Below, one piece after another: positions 8,164 to 14,631 of a DNA stretch of 32,904 bases (within the stretch, counting starts at the first letter, position 1; each line of letters opens with the position of its first letter). The notes under the pieces were generated by a model that saw only the letters and a list, made by a program, of their open reading frames with translations, ran no database searches and was not told where the DNA came from. Source of the stretch: CAYTCZ01 sp964436315 (GTDB taxonomy: Bacteria; Actinomycetota; Thermoleophilia; Gaiellales; Gaiellaceae); NCBI GenBank assembly GCA_964436315.1, contig CAYTCZ010000034.1:1-32904 (forward strand), written 5' to 3'. The position numbers were made by a program, and so were the translations under genes.

Positions 8164-8583
8164 CTATGGGCTGACGATAAGCGTGTCGTCGTCGAGCCAG
8201 GCACGGGGGGTTCCATCCGCGACCTTCGAGGAATCACCCGTCGCGACGTCGACGACATAGACGGAGTCGCCGTCCGGATAGGCGATCCGGCTTCGGTCGA
8301 GGGAGATCCTCTGCATCCAGATCCCCTCGTTCGCCTCCACGAGCGTCGTAGGGGATCCGTCTGCGCTCGCGATCGCGATGCTTCGGCCATCGAATGCCGA
8401 GCTCGCGGGGACGATGAAGGCGATCTCCTTCCCGTCGGGGAGGTACTGGGGGGACGCGGCGTGCGCCTTTTGAGGTGCCGTCGAATCGGCGCGCATCGCC
8501 TCGACTGCGAGCCTGCCCGCCGCGATCAACGCCGAGAGCTCTGGCTCGTTGCCTTCACTACGAACACGTTCCCCCGAACTCGC
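8164..8583 (-). pseudogene. TolB/WD40-like beta-propeller protein, C-terminal remnant
   Basis: The minus-strand frame is open from 8583 to a TAG at 8164-8166. It encodes blade-like repeats: SPQYLPDGKEIAFIVPASSA, IAIASADGSPTTLVEANEG, RISLDRSRIAYPDGDSVYVV and a tidy end in WLDDDTLIVSP. The S-x-DG-x-xIAF/Y motif is the TolB-type propeller signature. Complete proteins have five or more blades and a signal peptide; here only about two to three blades remain, with an upstream in-frame TGA (8584-8586) and no good start (a TTG at 8527-8529 is the best). I infer a 5'-truncated relic. Alternatively it could be a short expressed fragment. Confidence 0.5.
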
Positions 8584-8635
8584 TCAACCTTCATGTTGCT
8601 GCCCGGGATACTAATCGGGCCACCAGGACAATCGG

Positions 8636-8848
8636 ATGCTCGCCCTCGCCCGCTTGACCGCACTCGTTCTGAGTGCCCTCGTGGTCTTCCCTGCTTCCGC
8701 AGCCAGAGACGCAACCACCTTCACGGTGGAGGTCAAGGGAACGCTCGATGCGACTCCCGTGTCTGGTGACCGTGGAGAACGGCCAGATTGGGCGCTACGT
8801 CTGGGGCCCGAGACCGACTGCGGGTACCGGGAGGCGATCAGTCGGTGA
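8636..8848 (+). CDS. Possible secreted small protein, perhaps truncated
   Basis: The frame begins MLALARLTALVLSALVVFPA and continues SAARDATTFTVEVKGT: a textbook Sec signal peptide (hydrophobic core, cleavage after ASA) leading into a strand-like mature start. After about residue 40 it becomes less protein-like (GDRGERPDWALRLGPETDCG) and ends at residue 70. An adjacent frame at the same place reads CLVTVENGQIGRYVWGP, which looks more natural, so a frameshift near 8760 is possible. No clear ribosome site is seen. Function unknown. Confidence 0.35.
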   Translation: MLALARLTALVLSALVVFPASAARDATTFTVEVKGTLDATPVSGDRGERPDWALRLGPETDCGYREAISR

Positions 8849-8951
8849 TCGCCGACATGACCGCCGCGAAGAGCGCGAGGATTCCAGCGAGGAGAATCAC
8901 GGCGACGAGAGCCGCCAGTCCGATTGCAGCTGCAAGCCAGGTCCAGAGCAT
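8838..8951 (-). CDS. Putative single-membrane-segment peptide (37 aa)
   Basis: The minus-strand ATG at 8949-8951 opens a 37-residue frame, MLWTWLAAAIGLAALVAVIL followed by LAGILALFAAVMSAITD, ending at TGA (8838-8840). Nearly the whole peptide is one hydrophobic alpha-helix with a Trp-rich N-terminus and a short polar tail (AITD). This is the architecture of small membrane peptides, including type I toxins and regulators of membrane proteins. The ribosome site is weak (GGACCGAG). It sits alone among gene relics, so it may also be a leftover helix of a longer membrane protein. Confidence 0.35.
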   Translation of the reverse strand: MLWTWLAAAIGLAALVAVILLAGILALFAAVMSAITD

Positions 8952-9161
8952 CAGTGCTCGGTCCGTGAACCCGTGATCGTTGGGACAGCGACAGGGTGGA
9001 ATGAGGATCTGAGTCCCATTTGTGGGGGGAGTGGCCCGGGCGGCGTTTTGCTTCGAGGTAACCGAGGCTATGACGTCGCCGCGCGCGCTACTTCAAACGA
9101 ACCGGTGGGCTCGTGGAAACCAATGGTCAGGTTTCCCCCACCGATCGAGTCTCAGCCGTAT

Positions 9162-9197
9162 CCGACCTGTTCTCCCCGACCTGTCTCCCCGACCTGT
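9162..9197. repeat. Threefold 13-14-bp tandem repeat
   Basis: CCGACCTGT occurs at 9162-9170, 9176-9184 and 9189-9197, separated by TTCTC or CTC-type spacers (periods 14 and 13). It is too short and too closely spaced for a CRISPR array. It may be a slippage product or a small binding-site cluster. I see no supported gene in the rest of 8952-9361. Confidence 0.55.
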
Positions 9198-9353
9198 TCT
9201 CTCGGAGCCCGAGGGTGCCGGAGCCCAGGTTTGCCCGGGCAGGCGTCACCGAGATATGCGAGTGTTCCGAGAGAGAGCACTCGGGAGGGGTGGGGCGAAT
9301 CTCATACCCCGGCGCGCGACCTTCCGGACCACAGCCGGTCGCGGGCATCGGGT

Positions 9354-9375
9354 GCTCTCTCCTATTGGAGAGAGC
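9354..9375. terminator. Perfect 9-bp hairpin at the end of the small minus-strand gene
   Basis: GCTCTCTCC (9354-9362) pairs with GGAGAGAGC (9367-9375) around the loop TATT. It overlaps the stop codon of the minus-strand gene that ends at 9362. There is no T-tract, so it would be an atypical terminator or an mRNA 3'-end stabiliser. Confidence 0.45.
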
Positions 9376-9616
9376 GGGTCGAGGCGCCTGCGGTACCCAG
9401 CGTCGCTGCAGCGTCCGGATACGCGCGGTTCCAGAGCTCGAGGTGGAGTTCAAGGCTCCTCCGAGCGCGGTCGTCGTCCGGGTCGGCAATCGGTAGGACT
9501 CCGTCTGGATCGACGGCGAAACCAGCCGCATCAAGAAAGAGGATGAACTCGTCGGCGCGGCTCGGATCGTCGAGGAGTACGCGCACTATTCGACGATTCC
9601 TGGAAGGACTCGACAT
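9362..9616 (-). CDS. Small hypothetical protein (84 aa)
   Basis: The protein reads RIVRVLLDDPSRADEFILFL, then DAAGFAVDPDGVLPIADPDD and SLELHLELWNRAYPDAAATL. That gives strand, helix (DEFILFLDAAG), strand (GVLPIA) and helix (LELHLELWNRAYP). The composition is acidic and coding-like, unlike the arginine-rich shadow frames around it. Small proteins with a similar layout (a regulator-like VRVLLxD start, a ...LxxYLxxW...HP end) are, as I recall, common in Thermoleophilia, but I know no function. The ATG is at 9614-9616 with a weak ribosome site, and the gene ends in a strong hairpin. It is the best candidate for a live gene in the sparse 7916-10493 stretch. Confidence 0.5.
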   Translation of the reverse strand: MSSPSRNRRIVRVLLDDPSRADEFILFLDAAGFAVDPDGVLPIADPDDDRARRSLELHLELWNRAYPDAAATLGTAGASTRSLQ

Positions 9617-9721
9617 GGACGCCGCCGCGTCGGATCGGCTTGCGGCGGACTGAAACGAACAATCGCGGGACCGGCGTCCCGGCTCGTGGTGCGGCTCTTC
9701 ATCGTCCTCCTGGCGGCGGGC

Positions 9722-9865
9722 CTAGAACGCGTACCTCCTCGCGCTTCCAACGATCGCCGACCTGGGCTCCGTCTTCCACTGGCCGAACGAGTAGACCGCG
9801 AAAGAGAAGGTGGGGTTGACCTGACGGTCGCACAGCAACCAATCCGGCACTCTCGCGTAGCGTCC
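9722..9865 (-). pseudogene. Short coding relic, C-terminal end of an unknown protein
   Basis: A 47-codon minus-strand frame without a start reads VPDWLLCDRQVNPTFSFAVY, then SFGQWKTEPRSAIVGSARRY and AF before TAG (9722-9724). It is aromatic-rich and varied in composition, so it looks like real protein rather than a GC-rich shadow. An in-frame TAG (9866-9868), inside a hairpin, lies immediately upstream. I do not recognise the family. Confidence 0.3.
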
Positions 9866-9967
9866 CTACGCGACACTGTCGAGAATCGGCTTTAAATGGC
9901 GAAGGAGGCGGCTGCGGCTCCCGCCTTCCTTCGCTCTGACGAACGGAGGCTGCGGCCCCCTCCGTTC
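9853..9967. repeat. Row of three strong hairpins
   Basis: Three inverted repeats follow one another: TCGCGTAG/CTACGCGA (9853-9860, 9866-9873); GCGAAGGAGGCGG (9899-9911) with CCGCCTTCCTTCGC (9921-9934, one bulged T); and GAACGGAGG/CCTCCGTTC (9941-9949, 9959-9967). The last two share the loop core CTGCGGC. They resemble repetitive extragenic palindromes. I found no gene I can support in 9968-10493. Confidence 0.6.
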
Positions 9968-10480
9968 TCTATGGCCACCGGCTTGGAATCCCCTCCATGT
10001 CCGGCTGACCATCACTATGCCCCAGAACTCTCTGCGCCGCATACCCCAGGTGGGGGAAAGTGAAGTAGCACGGTGAATCACCCTCCGAGCGATGGATCAA
10101 GTGCTCTCAGCCGGTGATAGTCAAGGAGACATCACATCCGGGCGGGCTCCGATGCGGCGGGAGCTCCCCGTAGCGGTGGGAGACTTCTCATTCCGGCCTC
10201 GCGGCCCGTGAGTCGGCATAGAGCCAACCGAATACGCAGCACCGACGCTCCGACCAGCCTCTACGTCGGCGTCGCCGTAACCCATCGGCGGATGATCTGA
10301 ACGCCGAGATTGAACCCTTCGACGGAAAGTGGACGCGGGCAAGTTCCTCGATCAGACACCCTCGCGTGCGGCGGGGTCTACGTCAGCTTGCCGTTCAAAG
10401 AGCCAGACGCGACTTCGAGCTCTTGCAGTAGTCTCGCTGGCGGCGTGAGTCGATTCGAGGTTGGCCGGCGCCTTCGCCGA

Positions 10481-10486
10481 TAGAAT
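10481..10486 (+). promoter_or_regulatory. -10 box TAGAAT of leaderless pdxS
   Basis: TAGAAT followed by 7 nt and the ATG at 10494. There is no Shine-Dalgarno sequence. The spacing puts the transcription start at or next to the A of ATG. Confidence 0.6.
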
Positions 10487-10493
10487 GGCCTTC

Positions 10494-11378
10494 ATGACAG
10501 AGCTCGGGACCATGCGCGTAAAGGGCGGCCTGGCTGAGATGTTGAAGGGCGGCGTCATCATGGACGTCACCACCGCCGAGCAGGCCAAGATTGCCGAGGA
10601 TGCCGGAGCCGTCGCTGTTATGGCGCTCGAACGCGTGCCGGCAGACATCCGTCGAGACGGCGGAGTCGCGCGGATGGCCGATCCGGTCAAGATCGAAGAG
10701 ATCAAAGAGGCCGTCACGATTCCGGTGATGGCAAAGGCGCGAATCGGCCACTTCGTGGAGGCGCAGATCCTCGAGGCGCTCGAGGTCGACTACATCGATG
10801 AGAGCGAGGTGCTAACCCCGGCCGACGAGGCCCATCACATCGACAAGTGGCAGTTCCGCGTCCCCTTCGTGTGCGGCTGTCGCAACCTCGGCGAGGCGCT
10901 CCGACGCCTGAACGAGGGGGCGGCGATGATCCGCACCAAGGGCGAGGCAGGTACCGGTGACATCGTCAACGCCGTCCGTCACATGCGCTCCGTCTTCGGC
11001 GGGATCCGCGCGCTAGGCGCGCTCTCCCCGGATGAGCTCTACACGGAGGCCAAGGAGCTCCAGGCGCCGATCGAGCTCGTTCGCTGGGTCGCGGAGCACG
11101 GCCGACTCCCGGTGGTGACCTTTACGGCAGGCGGAATCGCCACGCCGGCCGACGCGGCGCTCTGCATGCAGCTCGGTGCGGACGGTGTCTTCGTCGGCTC
11201 AGGGATCTTCAAGAGCGAGGAACCCTCAGTCCGCGCGAAGGCCATCGTCGAGGCAACGACGCATTACGCCGATCCGGAGATTCTTGCCCGGGTCTCCAAG
11301 GGCCTTGGTGATGCGATGCGCGGTCTCGAGGCCGGCGCTCTGGCTCCAGAAGAGTTGCTCGAGACGCGCGGTTGGTAA
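10494..11378 (+). CDS. pdxS: Pyridoxal 5'-phosphate synthase, synthase subunit PdxS
   Basis: PdxS builds PLP from ribose 5-phosphate, glyceraldehyde 3-phosphate and ammonia supplied by PdxT, as a dodecamer in the cytoplasm. The 294-aa protein has the family core: GGLAEMLKGGVIMDVTTAEQ at the N-terminus, the VMALERVPADIR strand, MAKARIGHFVEAQILEAL with the first catalytic Lys, and VDYIDESEVLTPADE. Later come a GEAGTGDIVNAVRHMR segment containing the glycine-rich phosphate loop and FTAGGIATPADAALCMQLGA. The length is normal. I chose the ATG at 10494 because it matches the family start and sits 7 nt after a -10 box; an in-frame TTG at 10461 would place the box inside the gene. It heads a run with the cupin, pdxT and yebC. 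Confidence 0.97.
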   Translation: MTELGTMRVKGGLAEMLKGGVIMDVTTAEQAKIAEDAGAVAVMALERVPADIRRDGGVARMADPVKIEEIKEAVTIPVMAKARIGHFVEAQILEALEVDYIDESEVLTPADEAHHIDKWQFRVPFVCGCRNLGEALRRLNEGAAMIRTKGEAGTGDIVNAVRHMRSVFGGIRALGALSPDELYTEAKELQAPIELVRWVAEHGRLPVVTFTAGGIATPADAALCMQLGADGVFVGSGIFKSEEPSVRAKAIVEATTHYADPEILARVSKGLGDAMRGLEAGALAPEELLETRGW

Positions 11379-11845
11379 ACGTTTTCTCAGAGGACTCCTG
11401 GGATCTCGAGCAATCCCAGGCCGGCTACACGTGGAAGCGGATGCGAGCCGGGCGGCAAGCCGGTGGTGAGCTTCTCGGGGCGAGTGTCTTCGATCTACCT
11501 CCGGGCCAGAAGTCGTTTCCCCTGCACTACCACCACGCGAACGAGGAGATGCTCATCGTTCTGGCCGGACAGCCAACGGTCAGGACGTCGGAGGGCGAAA
11601 GCGAGCTGGCGGTCGGGGATCTTGTCGTCTTTCGACGCGGCAGCGAGGGGGCGCATCAGGTCATCAACCGGTCCGAAGAGCCCGCCCGCTTCCTGATTGT
11701 TTCGACGATGATCCACCCCGAAATCGGGGTGTATCCGGAGTCCGATAAGGTCGGACTGTTCAGGGAAGGGGCCCCTGGCGCAGAAGGAATCACCGGCAAG
11801 TTCGTGCGCCTCGAGTCCGTCGACTACTTCGACGGCGAAGACTGA
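11372..11845 (+). CDS. Cupin-domain protein
   Basis: This 157-aa single-domain cupin starts at a TTG overlapping the last codons of pdxS by 7 nt. Metal-binding motif 1 is in PLHYHHANEEMLIVLAGQ (His-x-His ... Glu) and motif 2 in the SEGAHQVINRSEEPARFLIV strand. After the barrel comes the tail IHPEIGVYPESDKVGLFREG, seen in sugar-isomerase-like or auxin-binding-like small cupins. The substrate is unknown. Its place between pdxS and pdxT, with overlap, means it is co-translated with PLP synthase, but cupins are widespread and a role in B6 metabolism is only suggested by position. Confidence 0.85.
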   Translation: MVNVFSEDSWDLEQSQAGYTWKRMRAGRQAGGELLGASVFDLPPGQKSFPLHYHHANEEMLIVLAGQPTVRTSEGESELAVGDLVVFRRGSEGAHQVINRSEEPARFLIVSTMIHPEIGVYPESDKVGLFREGAPGAEGITGKFVRLESVDYFDGED

Positions 11846-11868
11846 GCGAACGACTTTCCGTCGCCGCC

Positions 11869-11874
11869 TAGACT
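11869..11874 (+). promoter_or_regulatory. -10 box TAGACT of leaderless pdxT
   Basis: TAGACT, 7 nt, then GTG at 11882. No ribosome site is present. It would allow pdxT-yebC transcription independent of pdxS. Confidence 0.55.
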
Positions 11875-11881
11875 CTTCGGT

Positions 11882-12475
11882 GTGAGAATCGGAGTTCTTG
11901 CTGTCCAGGGCAACTTCCGCGAGCACATCGCGGCGCTCAGCGAACTCGGCGCCGACGGTGTCGAAGTGCGGAAGCCAGGGCAATTGGCCGGCGTCGACGG
12001 ACTCATCGTTCCCGGCGGTGAGTCAACTGCAATCGGGCGTCTTGTTTGCCTATACGGACTCGACGAAGCGATCTCTCGATTCGAGGGGCCGCTCTTCGGA
12101 ACATGCGCCGGGATGATCTTGCTCGCGCGAGATGCTGTTGACGGGGTTCCGAAGCAGCCATTCCTCGGACTCATCGACGTCGTCGTGCGCCGCAACGGCT
12201 TCGGCCGCCAGGTCTGGAGTTTCGAGGCCGACGTTGATCTGAGCGGCGAGACCGAACCGTTCCGCGGGGTCTTCATTAGGGCACCGCGCCTCGACTCGGT
12301 CGGCTCTGGCGTCGAGACGCTTGGACGACTCGGAGCAGAGCCTGTGCTACTCCGAGAGGGTCGCGTTCTCGTGTCTGCGTTTCACCCGGAACTCACCGAC
12401 GACATGCGAATCCATCGAGAGTTCCTCGAGATGGTGCGGGGCATGGCTAGAGTGGAGGCACATGTCTGGCCATAG
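11882..12475 (+). CDS. pdxT: Pyridoxal 5'-phosphate synthase, glutaminase subunit PdxT
   Basis: PdxT hydrolyses glutamine and channels ammonia to PdxS. The 197-aa protein starts at GTG (VRIGVLAVQGNFREHIAALS). It carries the oxyanion region VPGGESTAIGRL, the nucleophile elbow FGTCAGMILLAR with the catalytic Cys, and the His-Glu pair of the class I amidotransferase triad in SAFHPELTDD. It also has the PdxT-specific stretch VVVRRNGFGRQVWSFE. The length is typical. The end overlaps the yebC start by 14 nt. A leaderless-type promoter lies directly upstream, and the pdxS/cupin unit is 36 nt away, so both read-through and separate expression are possible. Confidence 0.96.
   Translation: MRIGVLAVQGNFREHIAALSELGADGVEVRKPGQLAGVDGLIVPGGESTAIGRLVCLYGLDEAISRFEGPLFGTCAGMILLARDAVDGVPKQPFLGLIDVVVRRNGFGRQVWSFEADVDLSGETEPFRGVFIRAPRLDSVGSGVETLGRLGAEPVLLREGRVLVSAFHPELTDDMRIHREFLEMVRGMARVEAHVWP
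12448..12453 (+). promoter_or_regulatory. -10-like box TAGAGT before yebC, combined with a GGAGG ribosome site
   Basis: TAGAGT, 8 nt (GGAGGCAC), then ATG at 12462. Both a -10 box at leaderless spacing and a ribosome site are present, inside the end of pdxT. Confidence 0.4.
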
Positions 12476-13217
12476 CAAGTGGTCAACGATCAAGCGGAAG
12501 AAGGGCGCGGCGGACGCCAAACGTGGTCAGCTGTTCTCGAAGCTCTCCCGGGCGATCATCGTCGCGGCGAAAGAGGGAGGACCCGATCCCGATGCCAACG
12601 CGACGCTCGCGACAGCGATCCAGAAGGCTCGTGACGCGTCGATGCCCAAGGACAACATCGAGCGGGCGATTGCTCGCGGCGCCGGCGCCGGCGCCGCGAG
12701 CCATCGCTACGAGCACGTGACCTATGAGGGGTACGGACCCGGAGGGATTGCCGTCTTCGTCGAAGCGCTCACCGATAATCGCAATCGGACGGCGGCCGAG
12801 GTGAGGCACATCTTCACCAAATTCGACGGAAACCTCGGCGAATCTGGATCTGTTGCTTGGATCTTCGAGCGAAAGGGCGTGATCCTGGTTGCCACGGACT
12901 CCGCGGATGAGGACGAGCTCACGCTGGCCGCGGCTGACGGAGGAGCGGAGGATGTTGTCGTCGAGGGGAGTAGCTACCAAATCACGGCGGCCCCAGAGGA
13001 TCTGACGGCAGTGCGATCGGCGCTCGAGAGCGAGGGCTTCACGTTGGACTCCGCCGACCTCACGATGGTGCCGAAAACGACCGTCGAGATCACCGACGAG
13101 TCGTCAGCGAAGACTGCTCTTCGGTTGATAGACGCCCTGGAGGACAGCGAGGACGTCCAGGACGTGTACGCGAATTTCGATATTCCTGAAGGGATACTCG
13201 AGGTCGTCGCCAGCTGA
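12462..13217 (+). CDS. YebC/PmpR family regulatory protein
   Basis: The 251-aa protein begins with the invariant MSGHSKWSTIKRKKGAADAK and contains FSKLSRAIIVAAKEGGPDPD, MPKDNIERAIARGAG, the YEGYGPGGIAVFVEALTDNR strand and FTKFDGNLGESGSVAWIFER. YebC-family proteins were first described as transcription regulators of genes such as ruvC. Several members help ribosomes through polyproline stalls, so the exact role here is open. An in-frame start at 12321 would add 47 unlike residues inside pdxT; the ATG at 12462 matches the family start. It overlaps pdxT by 14 nt and lies directly before ruvC, the classic yebC-ruvC arrangement. Confidence 0.95.
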   Translation: MSGHSKWSTIKRKKGAADAKRGQLFSKLSRAIIVAAKEGGPDPDANATLATAIQKARDASMPKDNIERAIARGAGAGAASHRYEHVTYEGYGPGGIAVFVEALTDNRNRTAAEVRHIFTKFDGNLGESGSVAWIFERKGVILVATDSADEDELTLAAADGGAEDVVVEGSSYQITAAPEDLTAVRSALESEGFTLDSADLTMVPKTTVEITDESSAKTALRLIDALEDSEDVQDVYANFDIPEGILEVVAS

Positions 13218-13266
13218 GCCTGAGGTCCGGCGTCGGGCCGCCAGAAGGGATGTCCGGGCCGACGCA

Positions 13267-13272
13267 TAACCT
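13267..13272 (+). promoter_or_regulatory. -10 box TAACCT of leaderless ruvC
   Basis: TAACCT, 6 nt, then GTG at 13279, with no ribosome site. Confidence 0.55.
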
Positions 13273-13278
13273 CTTCCT

Positions 13279-13776
13279 GTGAGGGTTCTCGGGATCGATC
13301 CGGGCACCGCGGCCTGCGGCTACGGGGTGGTGGCGAGCTCGGGATCACGACTGAACGTCGTCGACTACGGATGGTGGTCGACGAGCGCCGAGGATCGCAC
13401 CGAGCAACGACTCAAGGAGATATTCGACGGGGTGACTGAAATCGTGCACAAGCAACGACCCGAGGCGGTTGCCCTCGAGGAGTCATATGTCGGAGCTGAC
13501 GCGCGGACGGCACTCTCGGTCGGCCAGGCTCGCGGCGCCATTCTCGTCGCATGCGCGAGCGCCGGGCTCGAGTGCGCCGAATACCCGCCGGCGACGATCA
13601 AGCAGACCGTCTGCGGCTACGGACGGGCCGACAAAGGGCAGGTCCAGCGTATGGTCAAGTCGATTCTCGGGCTGTCCGAGTTGCCAACGCCAAATCACGC
13701 CTCGGATGCCCTCGCGGTCGCGATTTGTCACTCGCTTGCCTCGCCTCTCATGGAGTTGACGGAGGCCTCACGATGA
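13279..13776 (+). CDS. ruvC: Crossover junction endodeoxyribonuclease RuvC
   Basis: RuvC cuts Holliday junctions symmetrically within the RuvABC resolvasome. The 165-aa protein starts at GTG with VRVLGIDPGTAACGYGVV (Asp7). The second acidic residue is in VALEESYVGADARTALSVGQ, and the last acidic pair lies in the NHASDALAVAICH helix, so the catalytic acidic set of the RNase-H fold appears complete. The length is normal. The stop overlaps the ruvA ATG (ATGA), implying translational coupling. Confidence 0.97.
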   Translation: MRVLGIDPGTAACGYGVVASSGSRLNVVDYGWWSTSAEDRTEQRLKEIFDGVTEIVHKQRPEAVALEESYVGADARTALSVGQARGAILVACASAGLECAEYPPATIKQTVCGYGRADKGQVQRMVKSILGLSELPTPNHASDALAVAICHSLASPLMELTEASR

Positions 13777-14345
13777 TCGGGCAGCTCCGGGGTCGTCCGG
13801 TAGCCAGCGACCCGCGCGGGCTCGTGCTCGACGTGGGTGGAGTCGGCTACCTCGTTCAGTCAACTCCGAGCGCCCTCCGTAAAGCGGATGGGGTGGAGGA
13901 GGTCGTGCTCGAGACACACCTGAACGTTCGTGAGGACGCTCTCCAGCTCTTCGGCTTCGCCGACGCGAGCGAGCGCGAGCTTTTCGAGCAGCTGCTCGGT
14001 ATTTCGGGTGTCGGCCCCAGAGTGGCCTTGGCCATCGTCTCCGGGTACTCACCGACGGAGCTTCGAAAGGCGATCCTTCGGGAAGACTCGGCGCTCTTCG
14101 AGAGCATTCCGGGAATCGGTCGCAAGACAGCCCAGCGGGTTGTCCTCGAGCTCAAAGAGAAGATGCCGCCGCTCGTGCCGGCCGGCGAGGCGCCACGCTC
14201 AGGAGCCGGAGACGGCCACGGCATGGCCCGCGACGCGCTCGTGGAGCTTGGCTACACGGTGACGGAGGCCGAGCAGCGGCTCGCCGAGACCGATCCCGAT
14301 CTGCCAGCCGAAGAGCGGGTTCGGCAAGCACTGAAGGCTGCGTGA
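13773..14345 (+). CDS. ruvA: Holliday junction DNA helicase subunit RuvA
   Basis: RuvA binds four-way junctions as a tetramer and loads RuvB. The 190-aa protein starts MIGQLRGRPVASDPRGLVLD (OB-fold, domain I), then has ELFEQLLGISGVGPRVALAI and FESIPGIGRKTAQRVVLELK (the paired helix-hairpin-helix motifs of domain II). A short linker and domain III (ARDALVELGYTVTEAEQRLA) follow, the latter contacting RuvB. The ATG overlaps the ruvC stop by 4 nt with GGAGG 7 nt upstream. An in-frame upstream start at 13551 lies inside ruvC and is rejected. Confidence 0.97.
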   Translation: MIGQLRGRPVASDPRGLVLDVGGVGYLVQSTPSALRKADGVEEVVLETHLNVREDALQLFGFADASERELFEQLLGISGVGPRVALAIVSGYSPTELRKAILREDSALFESIPGIGRKTAQRVVLELKEKMPPLVPAGEAPRSGAGDGHGMARDALVELGYTVTEAEQRLAETDPDLPAEERVRQALKAA

Positions 14346-14380
14346 TGACCCTCGCCTCTCTCGTCCGCTGTGCCACTCCT

Positions 14381-14444
14381 GCCGGGCCGAGCCCGGCCTC
14401 TCGCGCCTCTGAGCGGTGGTGGCTTCCGCCGGGCGAAGCCCGGC
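14381..14444. repeat. Intergenic repeat element with two identical-stem hairpins between ruvA and ruvB
   Basis: GCCGGGC-CGA-GCCCGGC (14381-14397) and GCCGGGC-GAA-GCCCGGC (14428-14444) have the same 7-bp stem. Between them, CTCGCGCCTCTGAGCGG (from 14400), continuing into a GGTGGCTTC block, closely matches 32771-32796 at the far end of the window. The gap 14346-14631 holds no gene I can support and splits an otherwise tight ruvCAB set. Confidence 0.6.
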
Positions 14445-14631
14445 TCCGCCAACCGCCTGCAGCCGCTGGCGGCGGGATCCTTCGCTCGCGGCCCTTGGCC
14501 GTGCCCTGTTGCACTGTTCCTTCGGGTCGCTCGCTTGACTCCCTTGCCAGCGACGACCCAGAGGCCCGAGAGGTGTCGCGCCGCGAGCGCCGCCCCAGAG
14601 AACCGAGGGTGCTCGGTCAAGGATCAGATCG

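Noticed and set aside
9162..9197. CRISPR-like array
   Set aside because: Units are 9-14 bp with spacers of only 4-5 bp and no cas genes nearby. No CRISPR array exists in the window.
8673..9653. 326-codon plus-strand frame across the relic zone
   Set aside because: No domain, biased Ser/Arg/Pro composition, and it runs antisense to the better small protein at 9362-9616. Only its first part may be a frame-shifted piece of the secreted ORF.
9899..9967. Riboswitch or tRNA upstream of pdxS
   Set aside because: The hairpins lie over 500 bp from pdxS, which has a leaderless-type promoter, and they lack any known aptamer or cloverleaf pattern.
10121..10460. Several short frames upstream of pdxS
   Set aside because: Mostly Arg/Ser-rich shadows on both strands; a plus frame reading GVYVSLPFKEPDATSSSC looks slightly protein-like but has no start or family.
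12321..12461. N-terminal extension of the YebC protein
   Set aside because: It overlaps pdxT; MSGHSKW at 12462 is the invariant family start.
13551..13772. N-terminal extension of ruvA to an upstream in-frame start
   Set aside because: It lies inside ruvC, encodes Arg-rich text, and the ATG at 13773 matches the universal MIGxLRG start with a ribosome site.
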